From assembly GCA_964499955.1 (NCBI GenBank), contig CAZCMI010000001.1:50315-114314 (forward strand): a stretch of 64,000 nt of DNA. The letters run 5' to 3'. Within the stretch, counting starts at the first letter, position 1. Each line of letters opens with the position of its first letter. Source of the DNA: JAJYIV01 sp964499955. Lineage in GTDB: Bacteria > Patescibacteriota > Patescibacteriia > UBA9934 > GWF2-40-263. Of the stretch, positions 35,449-44,242 are shown in pieces. The notes under the pieces were generated by a model, which was not told the DNA's origin, did not search any database, and saw only the letters and a list, made by a program, of their open reading frames with translations. The translations under genes were made by a program, and so were the position numbers.

Positions 35449-38031
35449 ATGCTTGTTTTCTTTTCCAACGGTATGTCCCTTGAGAGCGTCCAGACGTGTG
35501 CGCGGCAGACGGCCGCGCGCTGGTTGCCCGCGGCGTTGATCGCCGTGGCCGCCTGTTTCCTGTTCGCGCCGCGCGTGCACGCGCATTTTCTCCGTGTAGA
35601 CGGCCCGGTCGGTTGGGGCTACGGCTACGGGTACGGCTTTACGGCCGGCTACGGCTGGGACGAAGGAACGCAGGCGGGCGTGCGCCTGTCCGGTGAACCG
35701 GGTCCGGTGGGGGTAGATACGTCCATCTCATCCACCACGTGGCACTTCACCTATAACGAAATCACGGGTGATTACGCCTACGAAGTGGTCGGCAACCAGG
35801 AATTCGACGACGGAAATGTGCCTCTTGAGGAATTGGACAGCGTCGACGACGGCATGTCCGACGGCGTGTACCTGGGCTTCGATTTCCCGTTCTACGGGGA
35901 AACGTACGGCTACGGCTACGCGTCCACGAACGGGTTCCTCACGTTCAACCCGGACTCCTACGACGGCTGCTGCAACGGGCTCGCAATGCCGGATCCGGAT
36001 CTGGCGGAGGAAGAGGATCTTCATTCCCTTATCGCCGGGTTTTGGACGGACTTGTCCAATAGTTTCGAGGGGGCGCGCATGTTCTACCGGTTGGTCGCCG
36101 GGGAACCCGGCGAGTCCCTCGCTATTTTCCACTGGGAAGATGTCCAGGTCCGGTATAGCGGCGGATCAACGGCCACCGTCTCGTTCAGGATCGTCTTGGA
36201 GGAATCGGGCGATTTCTACGTGGAGTTGATTGCCTTGAATAACCAGCCGGAGGATAACTACCATCTCACCATCGGCAGCTTGAACCAGGACGCCACCCGC
36301 GCCACCACGGTGTACAACGCGTTCCACGTGGGTGGTCGGCAGAGCCTCGGTTTGTACGGATACGGCTATGGCTACGGCCTGCCGTTGTGGAACAATGCCA
36401 ACGTGCTCGCGTATGACGCGCAGACCAACACGTACGACATCCCCGCGTCCGCGTTCCCATTTGTCGTGCAATCCGGCCTCATCGACATCCCCGGCTTCTC
36501 CGGCGATCTGGACGACATCGATTACGATGAAAACGAAGACCAATGGATGTCGAGTTTCGTGATGAATCTCCGCGTTCGCGTCGGCGAGCACACCGTCTAT
36601 TTCCCGCAGGGCACGATCTTGGACACGGGAGATTTGTCCAACTGGTCGGCGTCGGCCAGCGTGGACACGACGGGTGTTGAAGGCACGGTTCGCGCCGCCC
36701 TGTCGATCAAGGTGAACTCCTGGGATCTGACCGACATCGACGAAGAAGACCCGGTCTACACCTTCAAGGTGAACAGCGGGTTGAACGGGCAGAGCTTGGC
36801 CGTTTGGTCCTTTGAGGAAGGCGGCTGGTGGTTGACGGAGGACAGCTGCACGGTTTCGGGCGGCTTCTGCGTCGTCGACTCGTTCGACAACGTCGGTGCC
36901 ATCGCGCTCTCCGGCGGCACCATTTCCTCCGGCGGCGGGGGTGGCGGCGGCGGTTCTTCCTTCGGCGCCCCGCAGACGACGTCCCTCACCATCGCCCAAC
37001 CCACCTCCGGTACCCAGCTCGCCCACGGCAGCTCCACCTCCATCGTGTGGTACGCCCAGGGAGGCATCGCGCAGGTCCGCGTGTCCCTCTCGTATGACGG
37101 CGGTACCACGTGGAGCGTCGTGCTCGGCACCACGCCCAACAGCTTCCTGCCGTGGACGGTTCCCAATGCGGCCACGCAACAGGCCCGCATCCGCTTGGAA
37201 GGATTGTCCTCGAGCGGATCCGTGCTTGCCACAGCCGTTTCCCAGCCCTTCACCATCACCGGCACGACGGAAGCGCCCGTCACGGTTGTCCCGCCCACGG
37301 AAGGAACCATCGGCTTCAACGAAGACCGCCTGGGCGTCTCCTTCCCGCAGCGCGTCACCCGGGAAGAAGCCAACGCCGCGCTTCCCGCCGGCATCGTCGT
37401 GGACGACCTCATCAAAGTTCCCGATGACGGCAATCCCGTCACCCAGTCCGACACCACCGTGTACTATGTGGGCATGGACGCCCGCCGCCATCCGTTCCCG
37501 AGCGCCGCGTCCTTCCTGTCCTGGTACCCGGACTTTGGCGACGTGAAGGACGTCACTTTGGAACAGCTTTCCGCCATTCCCTTGGGTTCCCCCATCATGC
37601 CGCGGCCCGGCACGCACTGGGTGAAGATCCAGAGCGACCCCAAGACCTACTTCGTTTCTCCCGGCTACGTGCTGCACCACGTTGCCGACGAAGCGACCGC
37701 CGCCCTGCTCGGCGGACCCGACTGGAACCGGAACGTCGTGGACATCGAACCCACGTTCTTCCCCCGGTATCTCCAGGGCCAGTCCATCACCCTCCAGAAC
37801 CTCCAGATTTCCTGGCCGTCCGGCGCCCTGCTGCAAACCGTTGAGAACCCGGGCCAAACGTACCTGATGACCTCCGAAGGCCTCCGGTTGTTCGCCGACG
37901 ATTCCTTCGCGCAAAACCGCTACCAAGAACGCTTCATTCTCAAGACGTCCGCTTCCTCCCCCTGGAACGCTCTCCAGCGCGGGAACCCCATCGCCTCGCA
38001 GGAAGACCGGCTGTGGAGTTTGATGCATTAG
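35449..38031 (+). CDS. Surface protein with nidogen-like domain, GYGYG inserts and C-terminal shared domain
   Basis: 860 residues from the ATG at 35449 (ATG 35473 is also possible). The signal peptide ends RVHA. Residues about 130-290 resemble extracellular nidogen-type domains (LGFDFPFYGETY, STNGFLTFNPDSY, AGFWTDLSNS). Three Gly-Tyr runs occur. A polyglycine linker (36934-36957) is followed by an Ig/KNH-like domain (LSYDGGTTWSVV) and the shared domain (residues 650-850: HPFPSAASFLSWYPDFGDV, HWVKIQSDPKTYFV, GPDWNRNVVDI, then a second half). The same polyGly-Ig-shared-domain order ends the giant protein. Probably an exported, cell-attached adhesion protein. Confidence 0.8.
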   Translation: MLVFFSNGMSLESVQTCARQTAARWLPAALIAVAACFLFAPRVHAHFLRVDGPVGWGYGYGYGFTAGYGWDEGTQAGVRLSGEPGPVGVDTSISSTTWHFTYNEITGDYAYEVVGNQEFDDGNVPLEELDSVDDGMSDGVYLGFDFPFYGETYGYGYASTNGFLTFNPDSYDGCCNGLAMPDPDLAEEEDLHSLIAGFWTDLSNSFEGARMFYRLVAGEPGESLAIFHWEDVQVRYSGGSTATVSFRIVLEESGDFYVELIALNNQPEDNYHLTIGSLNQDATRATTVYNAFHVGGRQSLGLYGYGYGYGLPLWNNANVLAYDAQTNTYDIPASAFPFVVQSGLIDIPGFSGDLDDIDYDENEDQWMSSFVMNLRVRVGEHTVYFPQGTILDTGDLSNWSASASVDTTGVEGTVRAALSIKVNSWDLTDIDEEDPVYTFKVNSGLNGQSLAVWSFEEGGWWLTEDSCTVSGGFCVVDSFDNVGAIALSGGTISSGGGGGGGGSSFGAPQTTSLTIAQPTSGTQLAHGSSTSIVWYAQGGIAQVRVSLSYDGGTTWSVVLGTTPNSFLPWTVPNAATQQARIRLEGLSSSGSVLATAVSQPFTITGTTEAPVTVVPPTEGTIGFNEDRLGVSFPQRVTREEANAALPAGIVVDDLIKVPDDGNPVTQSDTTVYYVGMDARRHPFPSAASFLSWYPDFGDVKDVTLEQLSAIPLGSPIMPRPGTHWVKIQSDPKTYFVSPGYVLHHVADEATAALLGGPDWNRNVVDIEPTFFPRYLQGQSITLQNLQISWPSGALLQTVENPGQTYLMTSEGLRLFADDSFAQNRYQERFILKTSASSPWNALQRGNPIASQEDRLWSLMH

Positions 38032-38049
38032 AGAACGGCTGACGCGAAA

Positions 38050-38074
38050 ACCCCCGTCATATGGCGGGGGTTTT
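38050..38074 (+). terminator. Intrinsic terminator
   Basis: AAAACCCCCG/CGGGGGTTTT-type hairpin between 38047 and 38074; the T run becomes part of the next extended -10. Confidence 0.85.
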
Positions 38075-38075
38075 G

Positions 38076-38084
38076 TGTTACCAT
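38076..38084 (+). promoter_or_regulatory. Extended -10 promoter (TG-T-TACCAT)
   Basis: TG at 38076-38077 and TACCAT at 38079-38084; the start codon is 9 bases downstream. Confidence 0.5.
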
Positions 38085-38093
38085 GGGCGCGTT

Positions 38094-39662
38094 ATGCGTT
38101 TTCGTTCCCGCCTGCTCGCCGCCGCCCTCTGCTTGGTGTTGGGGGCGCCCGCGGCCGCCTTTGCCCGTCTGCCCGACGACCCGCTCTTGCCGGAGCAGTG
38201 GCACTTGGCCCGCGTGGATGCGCCGGGCGCGTGGGACGTGACGACGGGCACGCCCGCGGTGATCGTGGCGGTGTTGGACACGGGCGTGGACGTGGACCAT
38301 CCCGATTTGCGGGAGAACATTTGGACGAATCCGGGCGAGATTGCCGGCGACGGGTTGGACAACGACGGCAACGGCTTTGCGGACGACGTGCACGGGTGGA
38401 ATTTCGCGGACGGGAACAACCGGCCGGTGCCGGATCCGGCGGGGCCGCAGACGCGCGCGGCCATGACGCACGGAACGGTGGTCGCCGGGGTGATCGCGGC
38501 GGTGGGGAACAACGGCGAGGGCGTGGCAGGGATGGCCTGGCGCGCGCGCATCATGCCCGTGCGGATTTTGGACAACGAGGGGTCCGGCTTCGCGCACCAT
38601 GCGGCCGTCGCGCTGCGCTACGCGGTGCGCAATGGCGCGCGCGTGGTCAATTTGAGTTTCACCGGCCCCGACATGCCGTCGGATTTGGCCGCAGCCGTGC
38701 GGGAAGCGGCGGACGCGGGCGTGGTGATCGTGGCGGCGCTCGGCAACGCGTCCAACGGCGGCGACGACGTGGACGCCGCTCCCACCTACCCGGCGTGCTA
38801 CAAACTCCTCGACGGGCGGGACCCGATCATCGGCGTGGCGGCCACGGACCGGCAGGATGCCAAGGCGCCGTTTTCCAATTTCGGGGCGGGGTGCGCGGAC
38901 GTCGCGGCGCCCGGCGCGGATATCTTCAGCACCGTCCTGCACGACCCAGAGCAAGAGGCGTTCGGCGGCTGGTACGGCGGGGGCTGGTCCGGCACGTCGC
39001 TGGCGGCGCCCGTGGTGTCCGGCATCGTCGCGTTGTTGCTGTCCGCCTATCCGTCGCTGACGCCCCCGCAGGTGCTGGACATCCTGCGGTTGTCCGCCGA
39101 CCCGTTGGCAGACGGCACCGGGGCCGCGGCGGCGGGGCAGGCGGGCGTGGGCCGGGTGAATGCCGCACGCGCCCTGCAAATCGCGCCGTCGTTCGTTGTC
39201 GCCGCGGAAACGCCGGAGCCGGGCGCGGCGGGGGAGGGCGGGCGGTTGGTGCGTTCAAACGAACTTCCGGCCGTGTATTACGTGGACGGCGAGGGCCGGC
39301 GCCGCCCGTTCCCGAACGAGCTGACCTTCTTCACGTGGTTCGAAGATTTTTCCACGGTGGAAACCGTGTCGGCGGCGGAACTTGCCGCGTGGCCGCTGGG
39401 CGCCCCCATGTTGCCGCGGCCCGGCACGCGCTGGGTGAAGATCCAAAGCGACCCGAAAACGTACCTGGTGGCGCCGCCGGAAGGGACGGACCCGCGTCCG
39501 GTGCTGCGCTGGATCCGGGACGAGGAAACGGCCCGCGCGCTGGGCGGGGATCGGTGGGCGGAACGGGTAATGGACGTCGAGCCGACGTATTTCCCCCGGT
39601 TCGCGTTCGGCCCGGACATCGTCGGTCCCGAACCCGGCCTATTGGTCGGCCAGACACGTTAG
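38094..39662 (+). CDS. Subtilisin-like (S8) exported serine protease with C-terminal shared domain
   Basis: 522 residues from the ATG at 38094. The signal peptide covers 1-24. The catalytic domain spans about 30-365 with Asp62 (VLDTGVD), His126 (THGTVVAG), oxyanion Asn218 (GNAS) and Ser302 (GTSLAAP), so it should be active. The mature part begins almost at once, with little room for an inhibitory propeptide. Residues 384-522 are the shared domain (RRRPFPNELTFFTWFEDFSTV, TRWVKIQSDPKTYLV). It may process other surface proteins in the window while attached to the cell; that role is inferred. Confidence 0.9.
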   Translation: MRFRSRLLAAALCLVLGAPAAAFARLPDDPLLPEQWHLARVDAPGAWDVTTGTPAVIVAVLDTGVDVDHPDLRENIWTNPGEIAGDGLDNDGNGFADDVHGWNFADGNNRPVPDPAGPQTRAAMTHGTVVAGVIAAVGNNGEGVAGMAWRARIMPVRILDNEGSGFAHHAAVALRYAVRNGARVVNLSFTGPDMPSDLAAAVREAADAGVVIVAALGNASNGGDDVDAAPTYPACYKLLDGRDPIIGVAATDRQDAKAPFSNFGAGCADVAAPGADIFSTVLHDPEQEAFGGWYGGGWSGTSLAAPVVSGIVALLLSAYPSLTPPQVLDILRLSADPLADGTGAAAAGQAGVGRVNAARALQIAPSFVVAAETPEPGAAGEGGRLVRSNELPAVYYVDGEGRRRPFPNELTFFTWFEDFSTVETVSAAELAAWPLGAPMLPRPGTRWVKIQSDPKTYLVAPPEGTDPRPVLRWIRDEETARALGGDRWAERVMDVEPTYFPRFAFGPDIVGPEPGLLVGQTR

Positions 39663-39730
39663 CGTCGTTCTGCCGCCCCGTCGCGCGAACCCGCGAAATC
39701 CCGTACACTTGCCGCATACCATATTCCCTT

Positions 39731-40768
39731 ATGCCCGACGTCGTCTTTGAGAAGAAAAACGTCCTGGTGACCGGCGGGGCCGGATTCATCGGCTCGCATT
39801 TGTGCGAGCATTTGCTGCGTGACGGCCACCGCGTGGCCTGCGTGGATAATTTTTCCACGGGGCACGTCCGCAACATCGAAAACCTGCTGTCGTATCCGGA
39901 CTTCCAGTTCATCCGCGCGGACATCAACCAGCCGCTCGACTTGGAAACATTCACGGAGCTGGCCGCGTTCAAGCTGCCGTTCCAGGGCTTCCAGCAGGTC
40001 TACCACCTGGCCTGCCCCATGTCGATCGCCAACTTCGACCAGTTCAAGATGCAAACCTTGCTGGCGAATTCCGTCGGCACGTACCACGTTCTTGAGATCG
40101 CCCGCAAATACCGTGCGCGCGTGTTGCTCGCGTCCAGTTCCGTTGTGTACGGCCCGCGCAACGACGCCCAGCCGTTCATGGAGGAAACAGACGCCGGCCG
40201 GGCGCTCAACCACCTCTCGCCGCGCGGCTGCTACGACGAAGGCAAGCGGTTCGTGGAAACCATGGGCGCCACGTACCGCCAGGTGCACGGCTTGGACGTC
40301 CGCACGGCGCGCATCTTCCGCACCTACGGCCCGCGCATGCCGCTGTTCGACGGCCAGCTCATTCCCGACTTCGTGCTGAACGCCTTGGATGGCAAGGACC
40401 TGGTCGTGTATGCGCAGGGCAAGCTGCGGACCTCCATGATGTACGTCGCCGACGCCGTGGACGGGCTGTTGCGGCACATGAACGCCGCCGAGGCGCCGGA
40501 CGTGGTGAATTTCGGCAGCGACGTGGAAATGGATATCAACGACGTGGCCAAGCGCGTGGTGGAAATGACGGGATCCTCGTCGAAGATCACCACGAGGGAG
40601 GACCTGCTGTTCCTGATGGAATTGCCCCTGCCGCGCACCGGCCGCGCACGCGAACTGGGCTGGCTGCCGCTGGTGCGTTTGGAAGACGGCCTGCGCCGCA
40701 CCATTGACTACATCCGGGCGAATAAGCTGTTATTGACGGCAGGAGAGGGGGAAGACCGGGCTGCGTAA
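39731..40768 (+). CDS. SDR nucleotide-sugar enzyme, UDP-glucuronate decarboxylase (UXS)-like
   Basis: 345 residues from the ATG at 39731. The NAD-binding loop is VTGGAGFIGSHL (13-24), followed by SSSVVYGPR and a YxxxK motif in GCYDEGKR. RIFRTYGPRMPLFDGQLIPDF closely follows the UDP-glucuronic acid decarboxylase/UDP-xylose synthase signature. The likely reaction is UDP-glucuronate to UDP-xylose (or a related 4-keto sugar) for the surface glycan; other UDP-sugar epimerases/dehydratases of the same family are possible. The upstream gap has only a weak TACACT-like -10. Confidence 0.75.
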   Translation: MPDVVFEKKNVLVTGGAGFIGSHLCEHLLRDGHRVACVDNFSTGHVRNIENLLSYPDFQFIRADINQPLDLETFTELAAFKLPFQGFQQVYHLACPMSIANFDQFKMQTLLANSVGTYHVLEIARKYRARVLLASSSVVYGPRNDAQPFMEETDAGRALNHLSPRGCYDEGKRFVETMGATYRQVHGLDVRTARIFRTYGPRMPLFDGQLIPDFVLNALDGKDLVVYAQGKLRTSMMYVADAVDGLLRHMNAAEAPDVVNFGSDVEMDINDVAKRVVEMTGSSSKITTREDLLFLMELPLPRTGRARELGWLPLVRLEDGLRRTIDYIRANKLLLTAGEGEDRAA

Positions 40769-40797
40769 CGCCGACCGGGCCGATTTGAGACAACCGT

Positions 40798-41466
40798 ATG
40801 CGTATTATCGCCATCATTCCCGCGTACAACGAGGCCTCCCACGTGGGGGTCGTGGTTGCGCGTACGCGCCCGTTCGCGGACGTAGTGTTGGTGGTGGATG
40901 ATGGCTCGACGGACGGCACGGCCGAAGCGGCCCGCGCGGCGGGTGCCCGGGTGGTGCGCCATGCCTTGAACCGCGGGCTCGGTGCGGCGCTCGGCACGGG
41001 GTTTGAAGCCGCCCGGCGGTTGGGCGCCGATGTCGCCGTCACCCTGGATGCCGACGGCCAGCACGACCCGTCGGAAATTCCCAAGTTCACGGAGGCTGTG
41101 CGCGGCGGCGCCGATTTCGTCATCGGCTCGCGGCTCATCGCTCCCGAGGGCGGCATGCCCTGGTACCGCGTGGCCGCCAACCTGTTGGGCAACCTCGCCA
41201 CCTTCGTGCTGTTCGGCGCCTGGGTGACGGACAGCCAGTCCGGCTTCCGCGCGCTGAACCGCCGCGCCTTGGCAACCATGCAGGTGCGTTCCAACCGCAT
41301 GGAAGTGTCCTCCGAGTTGGTCGCCGAGGCCCGGCGCAACGACCTGTGCCTGGCGGAAGTGCCCATCCGCGCGATCTACACCGAATACTCCCTGTCGAAG
41401 GGCCAGAGTTTCTTCGTCGGGATCAAGACCTTGTTCAAGCTCGTCTTCCGCCGCCTCACGGGGTAG
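40798..41466 (+). CDS. Short GT2 glycosyltransferase (DPM1-like, soluble)
   Basis: 222 residues: AIIPAYNEASHVG, VVDDGSTDGTAE, DxD in TLDADGQHDPSE and the family segment DSQSGFRALNRRA. No membrane span is present, as in the short dolichol-phosphate-mannose-synthase-like GT2 group that is often paired with a DUF2304 membrane protein; such a gene follows directly. It probably makes a polyprenyl-phosphate sugar. Confidence 0.85.
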   Translation: MRIIAIIPAYNEASHVGVVVARTRPFADVVLVVDDGSTDGTAEAARAAGARVVRHALNRGLGAALGTGFEAARRLGADVAVTLDADGQHDPSEIPKFTEAVRGGADFVIGSRLIAPEGGMPWYRVAANLLGNLATFVLFGAWVTDSQSGFRALNRRALATMQVRSNRMEVSSELVAEARRNDLCLAEVPIRAIYTEYSLSKGQSFFVGIKTLFKLVFRRLTG

Positions 41467-41480
41467 CGCGCCGCACCGGT

Positions 41481-41831
41481 ATGTCCATCCTTCCCGTGCA
41501 ATTCCTCATCGTCGCCTTCGCCGTCTTCGCCGCCGCGCGCGCCGTGGCGCAGTTCCGTGCGGGCCGCCTGCGCCTGGCGGGGCTTGGCGCGTGGCTGGTG
41601 TTATGGTGCGCGCTCGTCGTCATCGGCCTGCTCCCGCATACGGCCACGGCCGTGGCGCAGTTCCTCGGCGTGGGCCGCGGCGTGGACGTGGTGATCTACG
41701 CCTCGCTTGGCGCGCTGTTCTATTTGGTCTTCCGCCTGTTCGTCCGACTAGAAGAAACGGACCGGGAAATCACCCGCTTGGTGCGGATGCAGGCGTTGGA
41801 GGGGTTGAACGAGAAAGAAACGGACCTATGA
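41481..41831 (+). CDS. DUF2304-family small membrane protein
   Basis: 116 residues with three hydrophobic spans and a charged C-terminal helix (RLEETDREITRLVRMQAL). This pattern and its position after a short GT2 gene match DUF2304 proteins, thought to act as the membrane partner of DPM1-like glycosyltransferases. The end overlaps the next gene as ATGA. Confidence 0.75.
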   Translation: MSILPVQFLIVAFAVFAAARAVAQFRAGRLRLAGLGAWLVLWCALVVIGLLPHTATAVAQFLGVGRGVDVVIYASLGALFYLVFRLFVRLEETDREITRLVRMQALEGLNEKETDL

Positions 41832-42979
41832 AGATCGCCCACGTCGTGTCCACCTACCCGCCGTATCGGGGCGGGATGGGCCACATCGCCTCGGAATACA
41901 CGGAGCGTTTGCGGGCGCGCGGGCACAACGTCCACGTGTTCACGCCGCGCTTCGGCCGGCCGGTGGAAGGTGATCCGGATTACGTCCACCGCGTGCCGTC
42001 GCCGCTGCACGTGGGGAACGCGGGCGTTACGCCGTCGCTGTTCCGCCGCCTTTCGGGTTTCGACGTCGTGCACTTGCACTATCCGTTTTTCGGTGGCGCG
42101 GAGCCGACCATCGTCCGCAAGGCGCTACGGTCCGACCAGGCGCTGGTGGTCACCTACCACATGGACACCCAGGCCGACGGGCTCAAGGGCATGGTCTTCG
42201 AAATGCACCGCCGGGCGCTGCTCCCGTGGCTGATGTCGCGCGCGGACCGCATCCTGGTGAGTTCCATGGATTATTACGCCTCGTCGTCCTTGGCGAAGTT
42301 GGGGCTGCAGGAGCGCGTGCGGGAATTGCCGTTCGGCGTGGATTTGGAACGGTTTGCGCCGGGTGCCTCGCCGGAGCTGCGCGCGCGGTTGGGCGTGGGG
42401 GAAGAGGAGGCTTGCGTGCTGTTCGTGGGCGGTATGGACGCTCCGCATGCGTTCAAGGGCGTGCCGGTGTTGCTGGCGGCCATGGAGAAGTTGAAGGACG
42501 AGCCGGTGCGCGCCGTGCTGGTGGGCGACGGCGATTTGCGGCCGGAGTTCGAACGGCAGGCCGCGCATTTCGGCGTGGCCGAACGGGTGCGGTTCGCCGG
42601 GAACGTCCCGCCCGAAGAGTTGCCCGCCTATTACCGCGCCGCGGACATCCACACGCTGCCGTCCACCACGCGCGGGGAGGCCTTCGGGCTGGTGGCGTTG
42701 GAGGCGGCTGCGAGCGGCATCCCGAGCGTGGTGTCGGATTTGCCGGGGGTGCGCACGGTGGTGTTAGATGGCGAAACCGGCCTGCGCGTGCTCCCCGGGG
42801 ACGCCGAGGCCCTGGCCGCGGCCCTGCGCCGCCTGGCCGTGGAACCCGGCCCCCGCCGCGCCTTGGGCGCCGCTGCCCGCGCCCGCGCGGAGGCGGCCTA
42901 TGCCTGGGACCCGCTGATGGACCGGCTGGAGCAGGTGTATGCGGAAGTGAAGCAGGTACCCGAAGAGGCAAACCCATGA
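41828..42979 (+). CDS. GT4 family glycosyltransferase
   Basis: 383 residues. N-terminal HVVSTYPPYRGGMGHIASEY and C-terminal VLFVGGMDAPHAFKGV and TTRGEAFGLVALEAAASGIPSV (EX7E) define a GT-B/GT4 enzyme. It is coupled by ATGA overlaps to genes on both sides. The donor sugar is not readable. Confidence 0.9.
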   Translation: MKIAHVVSTYPPYRGGMGHIASEYTERLRARGHNVHVFTPRFGRPVEGDPDYVHRVPSPLHVGNAGVTPSLFRRLSGFDVVHLHYPFFGGAEPTIVRKALRSDQALVVTYHMDTQADGLKGMVFEMHRRALLPWLMSRADRILVSSMDYYASSSLAKLGLQERVRELPFGVDLERFAPGASPELRARLGVGEEEACVLFVGGMDAPHAFKGVPVLLAAMEKLKDEPVRAVLVGDGDLRPEFERQAAHFGVAERVRFAGNVPPEELPAYYRAADIHTLPSTTRGEAFGLVALEAAASGIPSVVSDLPGVRTVVLDGETGLRVLPGDAEALAAALRRLAVEPGPRRALGAAARARAEAAYAWDPLMDRLEQVYAEVKQVPEEANP

Positions 42980-44202
42980 ACATCGGCATCGTTTCCAATC
43001 TCTATCCACCCCATGCCCGCGGCGGCGCCGAGCACATCGCTTGGCGCACGGCCCATGCGCTGTACGCCCGCGGCCACAAGGTCTTCGTCCTGTCCACCAT
43101 GCCCTATGGCGGGCCGTCTTCGGCATTCCACCTCGAAGCCGAGCCGCAGCTCGAAACGGTCTACCGTTTCTTCCCGCCCAACTTCTACCACCCGCTTTCC
43201 AGCGCGTCCTATCCCATGCCCGTGCGTGCGCTCTGGCACCTCGTGGACATGTGGGGTCCGGTTCCGGGGCGCATGTTCGCCCGTGCCGCCCGCGAGGAGC
43301 GCCCGGACGTGGTCGTTACGCACAACCTGAAGGGCATCGGCCTGCAGGTGGTGCCGGCCATCCGTCGGCTGGGCATCCCGCACGCGCACGTCCTGCACGA
43401 CGTCCAGTTGTCCGTGCCGAGCGGCCTGCTCATGTATGGCAAGGAGGCGGCGTTCGTGAACAGCGGCTTCCCGCGCCGCTGGTACGAAGGGGCCGTCCGC
43501 CGGATCGTCGGCTCGCCGGACACGGTGATTTCGCCCTCCCGGTTCCTGGCCGACTTCTACCGACAGCGCGGCTTTTTCCCGGACAGCCGGGTGGAAATCC
43601 TGCCGAATCCCGCGCCGGAAACCCGCGTGCCCGCCTTGGGTCCCCGCCCGCCGGGGCCGGTGCGCCTGCTCTTCGCCGGGCAGCTGGAAGAACACAAGGG
43701 CGTCCGCTTCCTGCGCAAGGCCCTCGATGCCCTCGACGTCCCGTTCTCCCTGCACATCGCCGGGGACGGTTCGCTGGCCAAGGAAGTGGCCGCCTGGGCG
43801 GAGCGCGACGAGCGCGTGGTCTACCACGGCTTCGTTTCGCTGGACAACCTGATGCGCCTCTTGGGCATCTGCGACGCCGTGCTGGTGCCGTCGCTGTGCT
43901 ACGAGAACTCCCCGACGGTGATCTACGAAAGCTTACTGGCCGGCGTGCCGGTCATTGCCTCGCACATCGGCGGGGTCGGCGAACTGGTGCGCGACGGGGA
44001 GAACGGCTTCCTGGTCACCCCCGGCCGCCAGGACGAACTGCTCGCCGCCGTGCGCCGCATGTCCGCCGAGGCCGAGCAATTCCGCGCGCGGGCGGAGGGC
44101 ATCCGCGCCAGCGTGGAGCCGTACCGCATGGCGAAGTACATGGAACGGCTGGAACGGCTGTTGGAAGAGACGATCGCGCAGCACGGAAAAACCGCCTGTT
44201 GA
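42976..44202 (+). CDS. GT4 family glycosyltransferase
   Basis: 408 residues. SNLYPPHARGGAEHIAWRTAHAL at the N-terminus and LLFAGQLEEHKG with CYENSPTVIYESLLAGVPVIAS (EX7E) at the C-terminus are GT4 hallmarks. The stop codon at 44200-44202 lies in the loop of the terminator hairpin, so termination of translation and transcription coincide. Confidence 0.9.
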   Translation: MNIGIVSNLYPPHARGGAEHIAWRTAHALYARGHKVFVLSTMPYGGPSSAFHLEAEPQLETVYRFFPPNFYHPLSSASYPMPVRALWHLVDMWGPVPGRMFARAAREERPDVVVTHNLKGIGLQVVPAIRRLGIPHAHVLHDVQLSVPSGLLMYGKEAAFVNSGFPRRWYEGAVRRIVGSPDTVISPSRFLADFYRQRGFFPDSRVEILPNPAPETRVPALGPRPPGPVRLLFAGQLEEHKGVRFLRKALDALDVPFSLHIAGDGSLAKEVAAWAERDERVVYHGFVSLDNLMRLLGICDAVLVPSLCYENSPTVIYESLLAGVPVIASHIGGVGELVRDGENGFLVTPGRQDELLAAVRRMSAEAEQFRARAEGIRASVEPYRMAKYMERLERLLEETIAQHGKTAC

Positions 44203-44213
44203 GGGCGGTTTTT
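44187..44213. terminator. Bidirectional intrinsic terminator overlapping a stop codon
   Basis: Stem AAAAACCGCC/GGGCGGTTTTT with a short loop containing the TGA of the plus-strand glycosyltransferase. It also ends the minus-strand membrane-protein gene. Confidence 0.85.
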
Positions 44214-44242
44214 CTTTCGCGGAAGGCGAGGGTGCGCCGCGG

